NCBI RefSeq assembly: GCF_019599405.1
Contig: NZ_RKLQ01000007.1
Coordinates: 46,887-110,886, forward strand
Length of the DNA stretch: 64,000 bases
Reading direction: 5' to 3'
Source of the DNA: Haloarcula salinisoli
GTDB taxonomy: Archaea; Halobacteriota; Halobacteria; Halobacteriales; Haloarculaceae
Shown: piece by piece, positions 26,961-36,015 of the stretch
Numbering within the stretch: the first letter of the stretch is position 1
Layout of the letters: each line of letters starts with the position of its first letter
Program-made: the position numbers and the translations under genes
The notes under the pieces: model-generated
Told to the model about the DNA's origin: nothing
Databases searched by the model: none
Seen by the model: the letters and a program-made list of their open reading frames with translations, nothing else

Positions 26961-27602
26961 TCAGTCCTCGGCAGGGGCGATGTGCTCACAGACGTACCCC
27001 CTATCCAGGGCGTCAGCAAGCGAAACACGGGTAGGGCACTCGGGACAGGTCATCGTAATCGAAATCATAACATCTGCCTCGCTTGCCCCGGCAATCTTGC
27101 CCTTGTTTTCTAGGGTTCTCAACGACTCTTCGATCTTATCTTGGAGAATATCCTTGCTGATTTCAATCTGGTCTTGTTCCCACTCGCTGGAACTGTCGGT
27201 CGGCGGGGTCTCTTTCGAGCCATCTAAGCAGCCTTTGAGGTGTCTGGCCATCGTGCTCTTTGAGACGAATTCCCCTTGCAGCTGTTCGCCGTCGATCCCG
27301 TCTGCAGATAAATCGGCAAGGAGCTCTTCTACCCTGTGAGGGGCGATCTCGTCACCTGATAGCGTCTGATACTCGGAGTCGATACGGAGATCGATATCCG
27401 ACCGGCCGTGACGCTGATACACTCGTCGCAGTAATCTCTTATTGAACCACTCGGATAGCTGTCTGTAACCGACTGCCTCTTGTTCACCAGCTCCTTTCCA
27501 TTTATTAACTAAATACGCATCTAGATTCCCAGTCGAGTGACCCGGTGGCTCAAGTCCATAATCCGCTATGACCCGACCGACCTTACAACAATGTTTCCCC
27601 AT
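26961..27602 (-). CDS. rdfA-like: RdfA-like protein (rod-determining factor family)
   Basis: 213 residues. The order of elements matches the haloarchaeal RdfA family: KVGRVIADYGLE at the start, a HTH-like YRQLSEWFNKRLLRRVYQRHGR, a middle region EEL..LSADGIDGEQLQGEFVSKSTMARHLKGCL, a coiled helix, then a C-terminal Cys motif MTCPECPTRVSLADALDRGYVC that could bind zinc. RdfA was linked to rod/disc cell-shape switching in Haloferax. An SMC-related gene follows 0.9 kb away on the other strand, a known association. An upstream A/T-rich box supports ATG 27602. Confidence 0.65.
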   Translation of the reverse strand: MGKHCCKVGRVIADYGLEPPGHSTGNLDAYLVNKWKGAGEQEAVGYRQLSEWFNKRLLRRVYQRHGRSDIDLRIDSEYQTLSGDEIAPHRVEELLADLSADGIDGEQLQGEFVSKSTMARHLKGCLDGSKETPPTDSSSEWEQDQIEISKDILQDKIEESLRTLENKGKIAGASEADVMISITMTCPECPTRVSLADALDRGYVCEHIAPAED

Positions 27603-27743
27603 TAACTCACGAATTAGGCGTTATTCGTTAAGAAACATTGGAAAAATTACGATAATTTTACATTTGAATATATACATTATAATGGTGGAGTCATTTTGCC
27701 ATCGGGAGAGCTACCAGTGTCCCATCGATTCAGTGAATGGGCT

Positions 27744-28328
27744 TCATGACTCTGTACAGCCACACCGTTTGTTTCGGACAAGACTCTCGATGTTCGATAA
27801 CAAGATATCATCTGTCTCTGTGCCGTTACACACGGACAGCCAGTGGACGGTTTCAGAACAGTCCGTACATTTGTACACGGGCGCGAGCTCACCGAACCGA
27901 AATTCATGCTGGAGTTCCAGCAGATCTTGGACGCTGCGGATTGCTACCCTGTCCGGTGGGGTGTTGAATACGTAGTAGAGATAGGTCCCTGAACCGTCGG
28001 ACCCAGACAGGGAGCGGTGACCCAGGTCAAGGAAATAGAGGTCCTGAGTACTGGCGTCGTCACCACACCCCGTTGCCTCAGACGAGGACGCCGGTTGAGA
28101 GGACAGAAATTGTTCAATTTTCCCGGAGGAGTCAAAATTCGAGATATAGTAGATGTCCAGTATTTGTCCGTCGATCGAGACCGTATCGTATTCGGTGAAT
28201 TGTATCGCATACTCGTTTAGAAGCTCTTCTATCGGTGTTTGAACGTGAGTTATTGCGAGTAGACCCAGTGTCCCAAACTGGTTTTCGAAGTATGACTCAC
28301 TTCTGTTATCAAGTATATTTATCTTCAT
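27744..28328 (-). CDS. Haloarchaeal hypothetical protein with C-terminal zinc-ribbon-like motif
   Basis: About 194 residues, start MKINILDNRSESYF at ATG 28328 (a TTG three codons earlier is less likely). The C terminus has CTDCSETVHWLSVC and a last CGC, a possible zinc ribbon. I do not recognise the family. Its codon use is less GC-biased than the biosynthetic genes. It lies between the RdfA-like and SMC-related genes and diverges from the latter, so it may belong to that module. Confidence 0.6.
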   Translation of the reverse strand: MKINILDNRSESYFENQFGTLGLLAITHVQTPIEELLNEYAIQFTEYDTVSIDGQILDIYYISNFDSSGKIEQFLSSQPASSSEATGCGDDASTQDLYFLDLGHRSLSGSDGSGTYLYYVFNTPPDRVAIRSVQDLLELQHEFRFGELAPVYKCTDCSETVHWLSVCNGTETDDILLSNIESLVRNKRCGCTES

Positions 28329-28484
28329 AGTGTCCAATATTTATCAATTAATGGAGGGCTTGCCACGAACCTTCGCCTGCATTATATTTATCTCAAACTA
28401 TAGCTTAATATAAAAAGTTTCCGAGCGGTCTTTGTATTGGGATACCCCTGAATTTTTAAGCATAGCACGCAATTCCCTTGAGAT

Positions 28485-30317
28485 ATGTGGGAATTCGACA
28501 TCTGCCAAATCGCTGGCATTTATTCCGGAGAAGCGACGCTACGTCCGGGGTTGAACGTTATCCAGGCCAGTAATTGGGAGGGGAAGTCATCGCTGCTTAC
28601 GGCCATACGGACCGTATTGGGTGGCGAAATTGATACGTCGACACTGACTGAGGGAGAGTCGGAAGGAGCGGTAACGCTCACTGTAACGGACGCCGATGAG
28701 ACCTATGAGGTCACGCTCACGCGGAGAGGGGACCGTGTGGTCCAAAGCGGAGAGCCGTACCTGACCAACGATCAGGACCGACTCTGTGCGGAACTCTTCG
28801 CATTTCTCCATGGTGAAAATCCAATACGAACTGCGGTCAGGAACAACAACGACCTCACGCCGTCGCTGATCCGGCCCCTAGAGGAGGAGAATATCAGAGC
28901 GGAAATTCGCTCTCTGCAGGCAGAGCGCGAAGATCTTCAGAGGGAACTCTCGACGGCGGAAAAGGCAGCGAAGCAACTCCCAGCGAAGACGGAACGAATC
29001 AGCGAATTAGAGGACGAACGTGACCAGCTGGAGTCCGATATCGGGGACCTGGAAGGTGACCAGGAGACCGACGGAAATCAGGCGGAGCTGAGAGAGTCGC
29101 TCAAAAAGGCACGTCGGGAGCGGGAACAGTTCAAAAAGCGGGTGGATCGGCTAGAACAGAAGACCTCCTCGATTACGTCACAGATTCAGGACAAGCGAGC
29201 CACTCTGGAGGACCTTTCGGTTCCATCGGTTCAGGGACTACAGGCGGATATCGAGGCAAAGCAAGCAGAGCGCCAGCAACTGGACAGCGAGATAGAGACG
29301 CTGGAGGCGTTGTACAACGCAAACGAGAGCGTTCTTGACGGAAATCATCTCAATCTCGTCACGGAGGTTGGAACCCAGTTGACCGAGGACCGATTGTCCT
29401 GTTGGATCTGTGGGAGCGAGACGACCCGTGAAGATATTGAAGAGCGGATGGAGGCGTTGAGTGAGCAGATTCTGACCCGCCGCGACCGCCGGTCCGAACT
29501 TCGGAACACGATTGCTGAGCTTGAGGACCAGCAGGCCGAAATAACACGGAAACAGCGCCGCAAAGACACACTCGAACAAGAGATCTCATCGCTCGAGAAC
29601 AAACTCACGGAGGATCGAGCCGAACTCGAGACGGCCCAGACTGAACTGAGCGAACTTTCTGAACGCGTCGAGTCGCTTGAGGCCAAAAACCAGCAGCAAG
29701 ACGACAGGCAGCGAGAGTTAGAACGGGAACTGGCCCGGACAGAGGCGGAACTGGAGACGCTGCGCGAAGAGCGTCAGTCACTGGAGGAGGAGGCCACAAA
29801 GCGCGATACGTTGTCGGAACAGATCGAATCCATCGACGACGACATCGAGTCCTTACGCTCTCGCCGGGAGCGGATAATCGACGAGGTGATCGCCGCTTTC
29901 GACGAGGCGCTGGCAGAGGTTGTTGACATGTTTGACCCCAGCTTCGAGACCGCCCGCCTTGAGAAGTATACTGACGCCGAGACAGGTCAGACGGAGCGAC
30001 TTGAGTTGGTCATCTCTCGAGACAGTCGGGAGATAACTGTCGAGCATCTCTCCGAGGGTGAGGTAGAACTCGTTGGCTTCATGGTCGCATTGGCAGGATT
30101 CGAGGCCTTCGACGTCGCCGAGCGGGTACCGTATATACTCCTAGACGAGGTCGACGGACTGGCTAGTGATAATCTCCACACTTTGGTTACCTACCTCGAG
30201 GGCCGGACGGAGTGTCTGGTGACGACGGCCTATCCCGAGGCGGGCGACTTCGACGGGCATAGAATTTCCCCCGGTGAGTGGGAAGTTGTATCAGACTCCG
30301 TAGAGGCCACTACCTAA
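28485..30317 (+). CDS. Archaea-specific SMC-related protein (Rad50/SMC-like ATPase)
   Basis: 610 residues. Walker A lies in ASNWEGKSSLLTAI near residue 35. Two long coiled-coil arms (about 140-280 and 320-470) flank a zinc-hook-like CWICG at C306-C309. The distal ATPase half has LSEGEVELVGFMVALAGFEAF (signature) and ILLDEVDGLAS (Walker B). These small SMC-like proteins of haloarchaea are thought to act in DNA organisation or cell shape. A TATA-like run about 28 bases upstream supports the leaderless start at 28485. Confidence 0.85.
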   Translation: MWEFDICQIAGIYSGEATLRPGLNVIQASNWEGKSSLLTAIRTVLGGEIDTSTLTEGESEGAVTLTVTDADETYEVTLTRRGDRVVQSGEPYLTNDQDRLCAELFAFLHGENPIRTAVRNNNDLTPSLIRPLEEENIRAEIRSLQAEREDLQRELSTAEKAAKQLPAKTERISELEDERDQLESDIGDLEGDQETDGNQAELRESLKKARREREQFKKRVDRLEQKTSSITSQIQDKRATLEDLSVPSVQGLQADIEAKQAERQQLDSEIETLEALYNANESVLDGNHLNLVTEVGTQLTEDRLSCWICGSETTREDIEERMEALSEQILTRRDRRSELRNTIAELEDQQAEITRKQRRKDTLEQEISSLENKLTEDRAELETAQTELSELSERVESLEAKNQQQDDRQRELERELARTEAELETLREERQSLEEEATKRDTLSEQIESIDDDIESLRSRRERIIDEVIAAFDEALAEVVDMFDPSFETARLEKYTDAETGQTERLELVISRDSREITVEHLSEGEVELVGFMVALAGFEAFDVAERVPYILLDEVDGLASDNLHTLVTYLEGRTECLVTTAYPEAGDFDGHRISPGEWEVVSDSVEATT

Positions 30318-30786
30318 TCTCCAAGGGGGACTGATAACTCACAATCCGTGGTGAACAGTCGGTTCACGGGACCGGTTACAGTTGTTCGGTCTCGCCGCGT
30401 CTTTCTTATCAATTCGAATGTGTCTCTATAACTCGCGAATTCACTACCAGTGGCTCAAATGTGAGACGGACTAAGGGCGTATCATTAAATCCGATACGCT
30501 GCTGGGTACATGCCGGCCCATCATTCCGTGGCATCAACGAGAGATGTGTTTTCACCACCGGTCGGTCAAACGACCAAATCTAGATGACTCATGGCAGTAA
30601 GTTAGTAAGTGCTGACCCCTTCTCGCGGCCGAATGGCCCCACGTTTCATTTTTCGGTACCGGGCCGGTGCGCTGTTCGAGGGTTTATTTTCTGGGAGGAA
30701 TAGGACGCTCTCCCGTCTGGATATTTGGTTACATTCGCACTCATATAAACATTTATTAATAAGCAATCGAAACTTTCTCTTGATAG
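30318..30786. other. Gene-free stretch before the chorismate-enzyme gene
   Basis: About 470 bases with no convincing gene. Near its right end an A/T-rich box (ATTTATTAAT at about 30751-30760) is the likely promoter of the next gene. I see no repeat or RNA structure in the rest. Confidence 0.5.
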
Positions 30787-32289
30787 GTGAACCAGCCTAT
30801 GGAGATCACATCGTCCAATCGTGTCACTACAGTCACGACCAAGGAGGATTTCGTATCGGTGGCGTCGGACATGGAGGGGGAGGGTCGGATTCCGGTCGAA
30901 CTCCGGACTAGTGTCGAGGACCCATACCTGGCATATCAGCGGGCACGGAACGAGTCAGAAGGAATCTATTACGAGACGACCGGCGGCCAGAGCGGGTGGG
31001 GCTATTTCGGTATTGAGCCAGCGTACTGGGTCACCCAGCCAAACGGCGAGGCCGGTTCATTCGAGCGTCTCGAGAAGCTTCTTTCGAACGAGCGCTTGGT
31101 GCGGGGCGACTGTGATGTCCCGTATCCCTGTGGGGCGTTTGGATGGATATCGTACGATGTAGCCCGTGAGCTGGAGGACATTTCTGACACGACATCGGAT
31201 GTTCGTCGACTACCACGTATCCAATTTGGCGTTTATGATATGCTGGCGGCGTGGGAAGAGCCCCGCACCGGAGACCGTACGGAACTACGATTGACCTGTT
31301 GTCCGACCGTCACTCAGGATGATGATCCGGGCTCGGTTTACGAGGCCGCCCACGACCGGTTGCTGGCATTCGTTCGGGAGATCTACGACGGAAGCGAGGC
31401 GATCGAACAGGTGGAATCAGATGGCCCCGTCACGTTTCAAACGAACGCTGACAAGACCGAGTATAGCGAGCGCATAAAACAGGTGAAACAGTACATCCGA
31501 GATGGTGATACGTTCCAGGCAAACATATCACAGCGTATCTCTGGACCCAAGGCTGTTCATCCTGCGAGAGTGTTCTCGGCTCTGCGGGAGGTCAATCCGG
31601 CACCGTACTCCGCACTGCTTGAGTTCCCGGGAGTCGACCTTATCAGCACGAGCCCGGAGTTACTCCTCGAATGCGATGATCGGAAATTACTCACGGAACC
31701 GATCGCGGGGACCCGCCCTCGAGGAGAGACCGAAGAAGAGGAGGAGCGACTCGAGGAGGACCTGCTCTCGGACGAGAAAGAGCATGCCGAACACGCGATG
31801 CTGGTCGATTTGGAACGAAACGACCTCGGGAAGGTCTCGGAGTTCGGCTCGGTCGATGTGACAGATTACCGACGTATCGACCGGTACTCTGAGGTAATGC
31901 ATACGGTTTCAGTCGTGGAGGGGACCCGAAAACCCGACAAGTCGATTCCGGATGCTATCGCCGCCGTCTTCCCGGGCGGAACGATTACCGGGGCTCCGAA
32001 ACCAAAGACGATGGACATCATCGACGATGTCGAGACAGCTCGGAGGGGGCCCTACACTGGTAGTATCGGCATTATCGGATTTGACGAACAGGCGACACTG
32101 AACATGACTATCCGGACCCTGGTCCAGCGGAACGACACCTATTACCTGCGTGTCGGTGCTGGTATCGTCCACGATTCCCAACCCGTCAAGGAGTTCCATG
32201 AGACGCTCGACAAAGGTCGTGCTCTCATCAATGCCATCAACACTGCACTCGATAGTGACATCGAACTCAAAGTCGATACAGAATCATGA
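30787..32289 (+). CDS. Chorismate-binding synthase component I (TrpE/PabB family)
   Basis: 500 residues. Landmarks of the chorismate-binding fold are YIRDGDTFQANISQR, LLTEPIAGTRPRG, HAMLVDLERNDLG, FPGGTITGAPKPKTM and GAGIVHDSQPVKEF. The PIAGT segment has Ala where Lys is found in E. coli-type PabB (PIKGT), which favours anthranilate- or ADIC-type chemistry, though some aminodeoxychorismate synthases also lack that Lys. It uses ammonia from the next gene's protein, overlapped by an ATGA junction. The GTG at 30787 has a TATA box about 30 bases upstream; ATG 30799 is the alternative. Confidence 0.88.
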   Translation: MNQPMEITSSNRVTTVTTKEDFVSVASDMEGEGRIPVELRTSVEDPYLAYQRARNESEGIYYETTGGQSGWGYFGIEPAYWVTQPNGEAGSFERLEKLLSNERLVRGDCDVPYPCGAFGWISYDVARELEDISDTTSDVRRLPRIQFGVYDMLAAWEEPRTGDRTELRLTCCPTVTQDDDPGSVYEAAHDRLLAFVREIYDGSEAIEQVESDGPVTFQTNADKTEYSERIKQVKQYIRDGDTFQANISQRISGPKAVHPARVFSALREVNPAPYSALLEFPGVDLISTSPELLLECDDRKLLTEPIAGTRPRGETEEEEERLEEDLLSDEKEHAEHAMLVDLERNDLGKVSEFGSVDVTDYRRIDRYSEVMHTVSVVEGTRKPDKSIPDAIAAVFPGGTITGAPKPKTMDIIDDVETARRGPYTGSIGIIGFDEQATLNMTIRTLVQRNDTYYLRVGAGIVHDSQPVKEFHETLDKGRALINAINTALDSDIELKVDTES

Positions 32290-32873
32290 TTCTGGTCATT
32301 GACAACTACGATTCGTTCGCGTACAATCTCGTCCAGTATGTTGGTGAGTCAGCCGAAGAAATCGAGGTCTACCGGAACGACGCTATCGATATCGAAGGGA
32401 TTCGTGAACTCGACCCCGACGGTATCGTGGTCTCGCCAGGGCCAGGAACGCCCCAGGAGGCGGGCATTTCGATGTCGGTATTCTCCGAAACCGACTATCC
32501 GGTTCTCGGTGTCTGCCTCGGTCATCAGGCCCTCTGTGCTGCCGAAGGTGCTGACGTCGGCCACGCTCCAGAAGTCGTCCACGGAAAGCCCTCTGAGGTG
32601 ACCCACGACGGACACGGCATCTATGAGGGGTTGTCGAATTCGATACGCGTCGGCCGGTACCACTCACTCGCGGTCGACTCCGATTCACTTCCCGGGTCTC
32701 TCGAGGCGACCGGATACACAGACCGGGACGGCGACCGAATTGTGATGAGTGTTCGACACGAATCCAAACCTCACATCGGGATTCAGTATCACCCCGAAAG
32801 TATCCTGACTCCGGAGGGCAAGAACATGGTCGAGACGTTCTGTCGAATATGTCGGGGCAGTAGCTTTACGTGA
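32286..32873 (+). CDS. Glutamine amidotransferase component II (TrpG/PabA family)
   Basis: 195 residues. The class I amidotransferase triad is C77 in GVCLGHQ and H169-E171 in QYHPES. VIDNYDSFAYNLVQY and VVSPGPGTP are the family signature. It hydrolyses glutamine and feeds ammonia to the TrpE/PabB-type partner, whose gene overlaps it by four bases. Together they aminate chorismate to anthranilate or aminodeoxychorismate. Confidence 0.93.
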   Translation: MILVIDNYDSFAYNLVQYVGESAEEIEVYRNDAIDIEGIRELDPDGIVVSPGPGTPQEAGISMSVFSETDYPVLGVCLGHQALCAAEGADVGHAPEVVHGKPSEVTHDGHGIYEGLSNSIRVGRYHSLAVDSDSLPGSLEATGYTDRDGDRIVMSVRHESKPHIGIQYHPESILTPEGKNMVETFCRICRGSSFT

Positions 32874-33010
32874 ACTCAAACTGCCTGTTGACACGGTTTG
32901 AGCTACGGGCTGGTGGCTGTTGCTGACAGTCTGAGTGTGGTTCTCACCTATATATCAACTGAAAATCAACATCATAACACATATAGTCTCGACTGGCACT
33001 GATACACACT

Positions 33011-34717
33011 ATGTGTGGTATCGCTGGCGGCTACAACGTTAGCGACAAGCAGCTTCTCGATGACATGACCGGACGACTGGAGCATCGGGGTCCGGATGAC
33101 ACTGGGTACTATGTCTCGGACAACGTTATGTTGGGCATTCGCCGGTTGAGTGTTATCGACGTGGCAGGCGGCCATCAGCCAATCTTCAACGAGGACCGCA
33201 GTGTCTGTGTCGTATTCAACGGGGAGATATACAACTACAGGGAGCTACGAGAGCGGCTTGAGCGTCGGGGACATACGTTCCGGTCGGAGTCTGATACCGA
33301 AGTGCTCGTTCATCTTTACGAAGAACACGGCCGGGACCTTGTTACCCATCTCAATGGTATGTTCGCGTTCGCCATCTGGGACCAGCGGTCCGACCGATTA
33401 CTGCTGGCGCGAGACAGACTGGGAATCAAACCGCTGTACTTCATGGAACGTGCGGACGGGCTGTACTTCGCCTCGGAGATTGACTCGCTACTGGAGGTCA
33501 CAGCGGAACCGTCGCTCTCCTCAACTGGGGTTGGGTATTTTTGGCACCTTGACTATATCCCGGCTCCGTATACACCGTTCGAGCGCATCTCGAAGTTAGA
33601 GCCCGGGTCACTGCTCGTGTGTGAGGGCGACAGCGTTACCTCGACCAGCTACTGGGAACTAGGGGCACCCCGGGTCACCGACCGCAGCGAGCGCGACTGT
33701 GTCCGCCGGGTCCGAGGGTTACTCGAAGACGCAGTGAAGAAACGTATGGTCGCGGATATGCCAGTCGGGGCGTTTCTCAGTGGCGGACTCGACTCGTCCA
33801 CGATTGTCGGTCTCATGTCTCGACATTCGGACCGTCCGGTCCAGACATACTCGATTGGATTCGAAGCAGCCGAGTTCGACGAACGTGGCCATGCCCGAAC
33901 CGTCGCTGACTACTTCGGTACGGACCACACGGAGTATCAGGTAGATCTCAGCGACGCCTCACTCGTAGAGGAGAAATTCGCTACGATGGGTGACCCGGTG
34001 GCGGACCCGGCTATCATCCCCACCTCACTCATTGCCGAACGGGCCAGCCAGGACAGCAAAGTCGTGACGATTGGATCCGGAGCCGACGAACTGTTCGGCG
34101 GCTACGACTCGTACCGTCGGGAGCTATACGCTGCCGGCTCAGAGCGCCCGACCGAGGCGATGCTGAAGTATCGAGAACCCGACCAGGAGCATCTCAACAT
34201 GGAAACACGTGCCGTTGATGCGCTTGTGGAGGGTACCACCAAGGAGTCGTGGTCCAATTTCCACAATATCACGCAGTTCGATATCGAGTACTGGCTTCCG
34301 GACCGACTGTTGCAAAAAGACGACAGGGCAACTATGAGCCACTCGCTCGAAGCGCGTGTTCCCTTCCTCGACCATCGACTTGTCGAAGAGAGTCGACGGA
34401 TTCCGCCCGAGTATCTTATCAAGGACGGAAACAAAAAGCACATCCTCAAACAGGCGTTCCGTCAACTCTTACCCGACGAAATTCTTGAACGGAAAAAGAG
34501 CACTTTCAGCGTGCCGATTGGCAACTGGATGGCCGCCCCGGACAGCCCACTCGCAGGCCGTTTCACCGAGGAGCGGTTCGCACCCATCGAGTTTGTTGAC
34601 GAGAGTTGGATCGTAAACCGCTATCGGGAGTTTTGCAACGGTGACGACAGCCACAAGTTGACCCTCTGGCGGGCGCTCGTATTCCAGATTTGGTATGAGG
34701 AGTACCTGATGTCCTGA
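33011..34717 (+). CDS. Glutamine-hydrolysing asparagine synthase-type amidotransferase
   Basis: 568 residues. MCGIAGG carries the glutaminase nucleophile Cys2. VVFNGEIYNYRELR, HRGPDDTGYY and the PP-loop GAFLSGGLDSSTIVGL are complete, and GSGADELFGGY follows. It transfers glutamine nitrogen to a carboxylate through acyl-AMP. In natural-product and exopolysaccharide clusters such proteins amidate substrates other than aspartate. TATA-like CATATAG lies 28 bases upstream of the leaderless ATG. This is the intact counterpart of the Ser2 protein at 6837-8642. Confidence 0.9.
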   Translation: MCGIAGGYNVSDKQLLDDMTGRLEHRGPDDTGYYVSDNVMLGIRRLSVIDVAGGHQPIFNEDRSVCVVFNGEIYNYRELRERLERRGHTFRSESDTEVLVHLYEEHGRDLVTHLNGMFAFAIWDQRSDRLLLARDRLGIKPLYFMERADGLYFASEIDSLLEVTAEPSLSSTGVGYFWHLDYIPAPYTPFERISKLEPGSLLVCEGDSVTSTSYWELGAPRVTDRSERDCVRRVRGLLEDAVKKRMVADMPVGAFLSGGLDSSTIVGLMSRHSDRPVQTYSIGFEAAEFDERGHARTVADYFGTDHTEYQVDLSDASLVEEKFATMGDPVADPAIIPTSLIAERASQDSKVVTIGSGADELFGGYDSYRRELYAAGSERPTEAMLKYREPDQEHLNMETRAVDALVEGTTKESWSNFHNITQFDIEYWLPDRLLQKDDRATMSHSLEARVPFLDHRLVEESRRIPPEYLIKDGNKKHILKQAFRQLLPDEILERKKSTFSVPIGNWMAAPDSPLAGRFTEERFAPIEFVDESWIVNRYREFCNGDDSHKLTLWRALVFQIWYEEYLMS

Positions 34718-34817
34718 TAGCGACCCGTGGAACGATTGCCAACACTATGTCTCGTGTCCGCGTGTTTATTATCAGATACCAAAATATTTAATTTAATATC
34801 TACAAGACAGATTTCAC

Positions 34818-35939
34818 ATGTTGCAGTCTCAGTGGTTACCTGAGACAGGCGCGTCAGTAGATTCGGTCCCTACACCGGCTGTCCTCGTCGACACCCAGAC
34901 CTTGGAATCCAACATCTCGGCGTACCATACACTTGCGGCGGACCATGACACGACCGTGCGCCCGCATATCAAAGTTCACCGGAGTCCAGAACTAGCCACT
35001 ACCCAGCTCCGGCATGGCGCGACGGGAGTGATGGCCAGTACGCTCAGTAGCGCCAGTCTGATGGTCGACCACGGTATCGACGATATCGTACTTGTCCGTC
35101 CCGTTATTTGCCAGGAGAAGTTAGCGACGCTGGTATCACTGCTAGAGCGAACCGCCCGATTCAGTGTAACGGTCCACGACGCGCAAAACATCGAGCGACT
35201 CACAGCAGCACTCGACGGGACGGATGAACGGCTTGGCATCTACATAGAGATAGATAGCGGCGACGATAGGGGTGGTGTCCCGCCAGGCGAGCCATCTGTT
35301 CAGGTCGCAAAGCAGGTGGCGTCTGCTCCGTCGCTCCAGTTCCGCGGAGTGATTACGTACGACAATCGGGCGGCCTATCACACCGACTCGCGCGCGGAGT
35401 TTCGGAATGTCGCAGACAGTATCGCGGAGATGGTGGAACGCACGGTGGACGACTGTATACAGGCTGGCGTGACCGTACCGGACGTTTGTGTAGGGACGAC
35501 GGCCACCGCTCCGTACATGGCCCAGAAAGATGTCGTCACGGAAATCAACCCGGGCCGATACCTGTTTCACGATACGGCAATGGTGGACCTGGTGCCGGAT
35601 ATCGACCTCGCGGACTGTGCGATGGAGCTCCGGACGACTGTCATCTCGAAGCCATCGCCAGGACGGATACTCACCGATTCCGGATGTCTATCCGTCTCCT
35701 GGGCCCCACAGAAGCTCCGAGTGCGCCAGGACAGCGACGTTTCGATGGCGGACCGCTCATCCGAACACATGATGTGGGACATCTCGAACGCAGATATCGA
35801 CCCTAACGTTGGCGACCAGCTTGATATCGTCCCGTACAATATATACGCGGTTATGAACGTCCACGATTACGCTGTCGGTGTGTCCGACGGGACGGTCGAC
35901 TCGATCTTAGAACTTACTGGCAGGGGGTGTAGCCGGTGA
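34818..35939 (+). CDS. DSD1/D-threonine-aldolase-like PLP protein with altered metal site
   Basis: 373 residues with an alanine-racemase-type barrel: TPAVLVDTQTLESNI, the PLP lysine K52 in RPHIKVHRSPELATTQL, EINPGRYLFHD, and the C-terminal domain. D-threonine aldolases and D-serine dehydratases of this family bind Zn/Mn through a His and Cys in a PNHxC motif. The aligned segment here is VPYNIYAVMNVHDY, lacking both. The protein may therefore racemise, isomerise or decarboxylate rather than perform the usual aldol or elimination. TATA at about 34787-34797 fits the leaderless start. Confidence 0.75.
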   Translation: MLQSQWLPETGASVDSVPTPAVLVDTQTLESNISAYHTLAADHDTTVRPHIKVHRSPELATTQLRHGATGVMASTLSSASLMVDHGIDDIVLVRPVICQEKLATLVSLLERTARFSVTVHDAQNIERLTAALDGTDERLGIYIEIDSGDDRGGVPPGEPSVQVAKQVASAPSLQFRGVITYDNRAAYHTDSRAEFRNVADSIAEMVERTVDDCIQAGVTVPDVCVGTTATAPYMAQKDVVTEINPGRYLFHDTAMVDLVPDIDLADCAMELRTTVISKPSPGRILTDSGCLSVSWAPQKLRVRQDSDVSMADRSSEHMMWDISNADIDPNVGDQLDIVPYNIYAVMNVHDYAVGVSDGTVDSILELTGRGCSR

Positions 35940-36001
35940 CCAGATGCTGGGTTGATTCGGGTAGACTGGATGCGGCCGATGGCAGTCGGCTAGCCGACTA
36001 C

Positions 36002-36008
36002 AGGGGAG
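36002..36008 (+). promoter_or_regulatory. Ribosome-binding site of the second decarboxylase
   Basis: A GGGGAGA stretch lies about 8 bases before ATG 36016 and supports translation from a transcript continuing from the gene that ends at 35939. Confidence 0.45.
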
Positions 36009-36015
36009 ACACTCG

